DNA of 9,078 bases, taken from the NCBI GenBank assembly GCA_039798745.1, contig JBDKFK010000044.1, positions 1 through 9,078 of the forward strand, read 5' to 3'. The translations under genes and the position numbers were made by a program. Below the pieces are notes generated by a model that was not told the DNA's origin, searched no databases, and was given only the letters and a program-made list of their open reading frames with translations. Origin of the DNA: JBDKFK01 sp039798745 (GTDB lineage: Bacteria; Patescibacteriota; Microgenomatia; UBA1406; GWC2-37-13). How positions within the stretch are numbered: the first letter of the stretch is position 1; each line of letters opens with the position of its first letter. Below, in pieces: positions 1-5,700 of this stretch.

Positions 1-71
1 AAATTGAGGGTACTGATTTCAAGGTTTTAGATCTGAGATTTGACAAGCCGGTGATACAAATTAAAAAATAA
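1..71 (+). CDS. ftsQ: FtsQ-like cell division protein, C-terminal end only (partial)
   Basis: Only the last 22 codons are in the window; the frame begins at base 3 and stops with TAA at 69-71. The peptide ends FKVLDLRFDKPVIQIKK. The pattern of two strands around a 'DLRF' core with a short basic tail is the usual C-terminus of FtsQ/DivIB proteins, in which the last beta strands (after the POTRA domain) end in a similar 'iDLRf' motif. FtsQ is a single-pass membrane protein that links the cytoplasmic and periplasmic parts of the divisome. The position directly before ftsA, with a 22-bp gap, fits the ftsQ-ftsA-ftsZ order and is half of the argument. With so few residues the name rests on this short motif plus synteny. 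Confidence 0.68.
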   Translation, partial: IEGTDFKVLDLRFDKPVIQIKK

Positions 72-93
72 TACATATTATTTATCTAGAATT

Positions 94-1368
94 ATGACTG
101 ATAAGTTGATTTGCGGAATAGATATAGGTAGTTCCAAAGTGGCGACAGTCGTAGGTATAGAATCGCCTGAGCAAGAAGAAACACGAATCATAGGATTTAA
201 TACGACAAAATCAAAAGGAGTAAAAAAGGGACTTATCGTAGACATTGATCAGGTAACCCAGGCTGTTGAGGAAAGTGTCGAGAAAGCCGAACGTATGGCC
301 GGACACAAAATAAATAAAGCCTTTGTTTCTGTCGGAGGTCCGCATATAGCTTCACTTAACTCGCACGGCGTAGTCGCAGTTTCCAATCCACAAGCAGAAA
401 TCGTTGAAGCGGATGTCGAGCGCGTTATAGACGCTGCACGCGCGATTTCACTTTCATCTACAAGACAGATCATCGAAGTATCTCCCCGGGAGTTCAGTGT
501 AGACGGACAATCCGGTATAAAAAATCCCATAGGTATGAGCGGTGTACGCCTGGAGATAGATACTCATATTATTACAGCTTCTGCTACAAATTTAAAAAAT
601 ATAGATAGGTGCTCTGCTGATCTTGGGATTGCCAATGCGGGATTCATATTCTCAGGACTTGCGTCAGCCGAAGCAGTTCTTACTGATACAGAAAAAGATC
701 TGGGCGCTGCCCTGGTAGATATAGGAGGAGGAAAAATAGATATTGCGCTCTACATTGAAGGTGCTCTTTCCCATTCGGCATCTATACCATTGGGCGCTAA
801 ACATATAACGAACGATATTGCTGTAGGTCTACGCGTTTCACTGGAATCGGCTGAAAAAATAAAACTCTTCCTGAGCAAACATATGAAAGTGACGAAGGAT
901 GCTGCCAAGAAGAAAATGCAGGAACAGCTGAGTCTAAAAGATCTGGATATACCCGAAACACTGCAGGATGTGACACTGAAAACAATTCTTGACGGAATTA
1001 TCGCGCCCCGTATTGAAGAAATGTATTCTCTTATTGGTGAAGAGATAGAAAAGAGTGGATTTGCTAAGCAGATCCCATCAGGACTTATCATAACAGGGGG
1101 AGGCTCACTCACGGTGGGTATGGTAGAGATGGGAAGGAAAGTTATTGGGTTACCTATTCGTATTGGTACACCGCAAAAAGCTACAGGGCTTGTAGATGAA
1201 ATCCTTGACCCTCAGTACGCGGCGACAATCGGGCTTATTCTCTATGGCAAGAAACTAAGCGGTGAAGAACAACATTCCGGCAAAGATTTTAATGCAATCC
1301 TTAAAGACTTCTCGTTCAATTCTTCGTTCGGGAAGCTCAAAAGTATCCTCAAGCAGTTTATACCATAA
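94..1368 (+). CDS. ftsA: Cell division protein FtsA (actin-like Z-ring membrane tether)
   Basis: This is an actin-fold ATPase that anchors FtsZ filaments to the inner membrane and recruits later divisome proteins. At 424 residues it has the usual family length. Phosphate-1 loop is GIDIGSSKV (residues 8-16). The FtsA-specific 1C (SHS2) subdomain lies at about 75-165. Phosphate-2 loop is VDIGGGKID (208-216). The conserved ITNDIAVGLR helix follows, and the adenosine motif is GLIITGGGS (330-338). The last residues, FGKLKSILKQFIP (412-424), form the amphipathic membrane-targeting helix typical of FtsA. One oddity is Lys214, in a phosphate-2 position that is usually Thr in actin/Hsp70-fold ATPases. 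The start is the first ATG in frame and gives the expected N-terminus; no Shine-Dalgarno site precedes it. It follows ftsQ by 22 bp and is probably co-transcribed with it. ftsZ is 209 bp downstream behind its own promoter. Confidence 0.97.
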   Translation: MTDKLICGIDIGSSKVATVVGIESPEQEETRIIGFNTTKSKGVKKGLIVDIDQVTQAVEESVEKAERMAGHKINKAFVSVGGPHIASLNSHGVVAVSNPQAEIVEADVERVIDAARAISLSSTRQIIEVSPREFSVDGQSGIKNPIGMSGVRLEIDTHIITASATNLKNIDRCSADLGIANAGFIFSGLASAEAVLTDTEKDLGAALVDIGGGKIDIALYIEGALSHSASIPLGAKHITNDIAVGLRVSLESAEKIKLFLSKHMKVTKDAAKKKMQEQLSLKDLDIPETLQDVTLKTILDGIIAPRIEEMYSLIGEEIEKSGFAKQIPSGLIITGGGSLTVGMVEMGRKVIGLPIRIGTPQKATGLVDEILDPQYAATIGLILYGKKLSGEEQHSGKDFNAILKDFSFNSSFGKLKSILKQFIP

Positions 1369-1390
1369 ATGTAACAGTGCATGCATCATT

Positions 1391-1471
1391 GTCATTCCCG
1401 CGCAGGCGGGAATCTAGACAATTGATACCATGGTACATTGTAGTCTGGATCCCCGTCTTCACGGGGATGAC
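1391..1471. repeat. 81-bp imperfect inverted repeat with two hairpin ends (MITE/REP-like, dRS3-like palindromes)
   Basis: The element has two 20-bp palindromes facing each other. The left one is ATTCCCGC-GCAG-GCGGGAAT at 1394-1413. The right one is ATCCCCGT-CTTC-ACGGGGAT at 1449-1468. Each has an 8-bp stem and a 4-nt loop. The flanks also mirror each other: GTCAT at 1391 against ATGAC ending at 1471, and ATCTAGAC against GTCTGGAT inside. The axis lies in TACCATGGTA at 1426-1435, so the whole segment can fold as one long cruciform or hairpin. The left palindrome fits the pattern ATTCCC-N8-GGGAAT known as dRS3 in Neisseria; similar sequences occur in many unrelated bacterial genomes. The element fills most of the ftsA-ftsZ gap. 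In RNA it could stabilise the ftsA 3' end or slow readthrough into ftsZ, but neither hairpin has a U-tract, so it is not a standard terminator. Confidence 0.85.
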
Positions 1472-1495
1472 ATATATGAAACAAATCCTTATGGG

Positions 1496-1524
1496 TTGAC
1501 TATTTTGTAAATTATGGTTATTAT
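1496..1524 (+). promoter_or_regulatory. Predicted sigma70-type promoter of ftsZ
   Basis: The -35 box TTGACT (1496-1501) and the -10 box TATTAT (1519-1524) each match the consensus in 5 of 6 bases and are separated by an ideal 17-bp spacer. The expected start is near 1531, giving a leader of about 47 nt before the ftsZ ATG. It lies in A/T-rich noncoding DNA just after the inverted repeat, which supports separate transcription of ftsZ. This is a sequence match only. Confidence 0.7.
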
Positions 1525-1525
1525 G

Positions 1526-1544
1526 TGTAGGCGCTACATTTTTT
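1526..1544 (+). promoter_or_regulatory. 13-bp palindrome over the predicted ftsZ transcription start, followed by T6
   Basis: TGTAG-GCG-CTACA (1526-1538) is a perfect 5-bp dyad centred at 1532, where the ftsZ transcript should begin, and TTTTTT follows at 1539-1544. Two readings are possible: an operator for a dimeric regulator sitting on the start site, or a very short attenuator stem acting on transcripts that read through from ftsA. A 9-nt direct repeat, ACATTTTTT, occurs at 1536-1544 and again at 1556-1564, exactly 20 bp apart. No function is proven by this; the stem is short. Confidence 0.3.
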
Positions 1545-1577
1545 CGGAAACTGTAACATTTTTTATAACAAATTTAT

Positions 1578-2705
1578 ATGTTTATCAAACCACGAGCGGG
1601 ACAAGCAGCTAAAATAAAGGTAGTGGGTGTAGGCGGCGGTGGTGGTAATGCGGTAACTTCGATGATTGCCGAAGGGGGTATTCCCGGCGTAGAGTTTGTC
1701 GCGGTAAATACCGATGCACAGGCACTTCTTCATAACAAAGCAGAAATAAAGATCCAGATAGGCGATGCCCTTACGAAAGGACTAGGTTCCGGCGGCGATC
1801 CTGAGGTGGGGAGACAGGCAGCAGAGGAATCGCGGGAAAAAATAAAGGAAGAGCTTATGGGTTCGGATATGGTATTTATTACTGCCGGAGAAGGTGGAGG
1901 TACCGGAACGGGAGCCGCACCTGTAATCGCCGAAGTGGCCAAAGAAACTGGCGCGCTCACCGTAGCCGTTGTGACAAAACCATTTGATTTTGAAGGAGCG
2001 AAGCGTCGTATTAGCGCAGAATCGGGCACGCAGGCTCTCAAAGATAAAGTAGATACTCTTATTGTTGTTCCAAACCAGCGAATTTTGCAGGTTATTGATA
2101 AGAAAACACCCATGAAGGATGCGTTCAAAAAAATTGACTCTATTCTTCAACAGGGTGTGAAAGGGATAGCCGAATTGATTACACTTCCAGGCCTCATAAA
2201 TGTCGATTTTGCGGACGTTCGCACCATTATGAGCAATGCAGGTACTGCCCTTATGGGTATAGGCATCGCAAATGGCGATAAACGGGCCCTGACGGCTATG
2301 CGGCAGGCGATATCATCCCCGCTCCTTGATACTTCTATAGAAGGCGCGAAGGGCGTGCTGTTCAATGTGGTCGGCGGAGCAGACCTTACTATGTCTGAAA
2401 TCGACGAAGCGGCTTCTATAATACACAAAACAGTAGATGCGGACGCCGATATTATTTTTGGCGCGGCGATAGATGAAACAATGAACGACCAGATTAAAAT
2501 TACACTGGTAGCTACCCGTTTCGATGAAAGCAGACTGCATATCTTCAAATTTCAGAAAAGCGGCAAATCGCTCGGTGCAGAGTTGGATTCATCTATTGGT
2601 AGATCGGAGCCCGCAGAAGAAAAACGTCAGGTAGAGGTTTCCGATGACAGCGACTTTATAGATGAAGATCCTCTCGATGTACCGGCCTTCTTAAGGAAGA
2701 GATAA
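1578..2705 (+). CDS. ftsZ: Cell division GTPase FtsZ (tubulin homologue)
   Basis: This GTPase polymerises into the Z-ring at the division site. The protein has 375 residues, a normal length. The GTP-binding N-terminal domain shows VGVGGGGGNAV (16-26), NTDAQAL (44-50) and the tubulin signature ITAGEGGGTGTG (101-112). Position 105 is Glu, where Met is common. The synergy or T7 loop that completes the active site of the next subunit is N208-V-D210-F-A-D213, intact. A linker of about 45 acidic residues (about 317-362) follows. The conserved C-terminal peptide is DPLDVPAFLRKR (364-375), the docking tail for FtsA, whose gene lies just upstream. The ATG at 1578 gives the usual 10-15 residue lead-in; no Shine-Dalgarno sequence is visible in the A/T-rich leader. 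The stop TAA (2703-2705) directly touches the stop codon of the convergent gene, and no terminator separates them. Confidence 0.98.
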   Translation: MFIKPRAGQAAKIKVVGVGGGGGNAVTSMIAEGGIPGVEFVAVNTDAQALLHNKAEIKIQIGDALTKGLGSGGDPEVGRQAAEESREKIKEELMGSDMVFITAGEGGGTGTGAAPVIAEVAKETGALTVAVVTKPFDFEGAKRRISAESGTQALKDKVDTLIVVPNQRILQVIDKKTPMKDAFKKIDSILQQGVKGIAELITLPGLINVDFADVRTIMSNAGTALMGIGIANGDKRALTAMRQAISSPLLDTSIEGAKGVLFNVVGGADLTMSEIDEAASIIHKTVDADADIIFGAAIDETMNDQIKITLVATRFDESRLHIFKFQKSGKSLGAELDSSIGRSEPAEEKRQVEVSDDSDFIDEDPLDVPAFLRKR

Positions 2706-5700
2706 CTACGAGGCGTAATGTGCCGCTATTGCCGGCACGTTGAGCATCAGCATACCCATGAACGTAGTCGTATAGTCCCTGGTATTGGTGGTTAAGTGTA
2801 GTATTTCGTGTCCGGTAGTGCCTCCTGACATATTTGGATCAGCTAGATTTTTTGTGTTATAGGTAATTCCATATGGACCATGAACAAACGCTTCGGCTAC
2901 GCGGTTGCTTCCTACTAACACTTCTACAGGTTGTACTCCTATTCCTATACTATCAGTACGGGCTAGCATAGCCTCTGGACTTACGTGATCGTCTCCTTCT
3001 ATATACGTTCTGTCCTTGCTTGCAAATAACATGGTGAGCAACCGTTGACCCTGAGGTGTTTCGTAGAGAGTATTAAAACGTTGAGACATCTCCGCGGCAG
3101 TCAACCGTACTAATTGTTCTATTGGTTGTCTTTCCTGATCGGTTATGGGAATGGGTCTCTTATAAAGATCTGCCATAAGGTTAAATGTCGTGACAACCTG
3201 CTTACTTAGTTTTTGATGAAGATTTGTTTTAGATTGTTCATCCAGATGGACAATAGGATCGTCGGCTAAATGAGTAGTTTCAAACTCTATTATAGCTTTA
3301 TGTATTGACCGCTCAAACTCACTGAGAGGTTTATTGAGCTCATTATACCCGCTTGCCAGAATCTGGCGGGATTTGTCAGCGGAGCTGAGTAGCGCGTAAT
3401 CTCCAAACAGACTATAGTACGCATGTCTTAGTTTTTTGTTATCGACCGAACCTATATGTTTATACTCAAGATAGGCCGCGTCCGGGGCAGTGGTTATAAA
3501 AGTAAGGAGTGCCTCGCAAATATCCGTAGGCGCTTTAGAGAAAGCCGCGATTAGATGTTTTCGTAGTTTATCCGGATCTACTACATCACGCTCCTGCGTC
3601 GCAATAATATCATCGTCTATGTCATAACCGAACATTGTTTTTATTCCCATCTTTTCGACTGCCTGAGGAATGAGGATACCTCCTTCATATAGTTTTCCTG
3701 GTTCATTCACCAGAATTTTGACATTGCCTATACGGATAGCGTCGTCCTCGACCATTCGCAATGAGCGTATGTATCGTTCGAGGCCCTTATTTCCTTTATC
3801 ATCAAGCTGGCGTGGATCAACCACACTCATCCACTCCTTCCATATATGTTGTTGTTGAGCGCCCATATCGGAAGGAGCCGTAAGTTCGGTTGTTGAGCCT
3901 GTCTCTTCACGTTCATTCCATTCCATCTCAAATCCTACCATTTGTTTTGTCGCGGTTACACCATGTTGAATGATGGTTTTTGGTCGTTTCGTCGCGCTAG
4001 CTCTCCAGTCTCGTGAACTGAACGCAAGATCAAAGTTATGTCTTACGCAGCTGGCGGTGAGCATTTTCATGCCGGTACCAAACTTTCCCCGTTGCCCAGC
4101 TCCGTTTTTCGTTGATTCGGAAAGTATGGTGAGCTGTCTGGTTGTATATCCCCTGCCGTTGTCACCAAAGCGTATACCGGCCAGCTCAAGCTCACTGTTT
4201 TCCGGTTGGCAGAGTTCTTCTGCGCTTATCCAGACGGTTTCTCCGTCTTTTATGACCTGATATAGTATCTCAACATTCTTACCCGCTTCATCAATATGAT
4301 TCTGGACTATGTCTCCAAAGATACGAATGCCTTTGTCCCAGGCTTTTCCTCCGCCATAATCTTCGCTCAATGTAGTTTCTAAGTAGTCTTTACCGGTATT
4401 TTTTTCTTTGCTATGAATTCCTCCGCCCAGATCCACCGTCAGATCATATTCATCTTTTATATATGCTATCCGGTTATCAACCGTATCCTTACTCAACGCA
4501 CCGATAGGGAAGTAGATGCAGTTAGTGCCCAGGTGATGGTTACGAAGGAACATTGATTTGAAAAAATCTTCAGTACTAAGCTTTGAGCTGCCGTCGTTGA
4601 GATATGACCCAATAGAGTGAGTATATTGATATTTCGACAATGAGTATTCAGACGAACTGTCTTTGAGCATTACTCCGCTTTGAGTGGCAAAGTTATAAGG
4701 TATCAGTGCCACTGCCATATCCGAAGATTGTCTGTTTAATATATACATCTCTACTCCCTGCGCTGATGTTATTGTATCGTGAGGTACAGTGAGCAGCTGT
4801 ATAGAGGCTGTCTTTTGATCACGTCTTGTCGTGCCGATATAATAAACCGTACCATCAAAACATATATATCTCAGGATACAGGGACTAAGCATAGTATAGA
4901 GCTGGTCTTCGTCTATGAGTCCGGTGGCTATGTGTTGATTAATGATATCAATGCTTTCTTTTACTTCGTCGAATGTAGCAAAGTTTGAGCTTAAGTTATG
5001 TGCTGCCTCCTGAACAGCTATATGTGCTTCATCTACAGCTTTTTCCGGAGATGTTGAGTATATCATCCGATTTCTCATATTATCATCGGGAGTAGTTATG
5101 TTAATCTGTTCAGCCGTATGACGCAGTTGGGGAGAGACTGAGCGGTGAAGCAGAGCGTTGACAACGTCCTGTCCGGATGTGAGTCGGTTATCTACATAAT
5201 GACCAGCATTACCTATGAGAGCGAGGATCTGCATCTCGGTCATAAATTCTATGCAGCGTCTGTCTGCATGTGAGATTGTTTCCGGAAACTGTTTGTTTTC
5301 AAAAATATCACTACTGATCACAATTCTAAACTCAGCTTCGTTGCCGCCTTGGCCGATTTTCACAAATGCAGGAGTTCCGGATTCTCCAGCGCATCCTATG
5401 TCGATGTCCAAGTCAGAAAGCAGTTTTGCTTCATCGGTCAGTCCGGCGTCGGTGAGATAGGACCCGACTCGTTGTTTCACCTCTGCAAGTATAGCTTCAA
5501 GTTCGGCCTGTATACGTTCGGGTACTACCTGAGTTTCTATTGATTTTGCTGTTTCTTCTTCTTTAATATATTTTTTGGCGCTTTCAGCACTAAGAGTTCG
5601 GAACCGGTATCCATGGAGTGAAGAGAGTGTTTTAGATATGTATTTATCTATCTGATATTTATTACCCTCTACTATTCCTATTGCGAAACCAAGTTTGACA

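Noticed and set aside
40..67. TTGACA (40-45) with TAAAAA (62-67) as a promoter for ftsA
   Set aside because: The -35 is perfect but is explained by FtsQ codons, the spacer is 16 bp and the -10 matches only 4 of 6 bases. Co-transcription from ftsQ is simpler.
249..1112. Open frames on the minus strand opposite ftsA (for example 249-530 and 750-1112)
   Set aside because: They are antisense shadows of a well-supported FtsA, with low-complexity Ser/Ala-rich products and no motifs.
1391..1471. The inverted repeat as a CRISPR unit, attachment site or rho-independent terminator
   Set aside because: It is a single element with no spacer series, has no integrase nearby, and neither hairpin is followed by a T-run.
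1551..1577. Riboswitch in the ftsZ leader
   Set aside because: The leader is only about 47 nt and A/T-rich, with no conserved aptamer-like structure visible.
1730..2548. Open frames on the minus strand opposite ftsZ
   Set aside because: Antisense shadows; FtsZ is certain from its motifs, and the antisense products look like no protein family.
2720..2738. Hairpin GTGCCG-(7)-CGGCAC just after the ftsZ stop as a bidirectional terminator
   Set aside because: The stem is only 6 bp with a 7-nt loop, has no T-run on either side, and lies inside the coding end of the giant gene.
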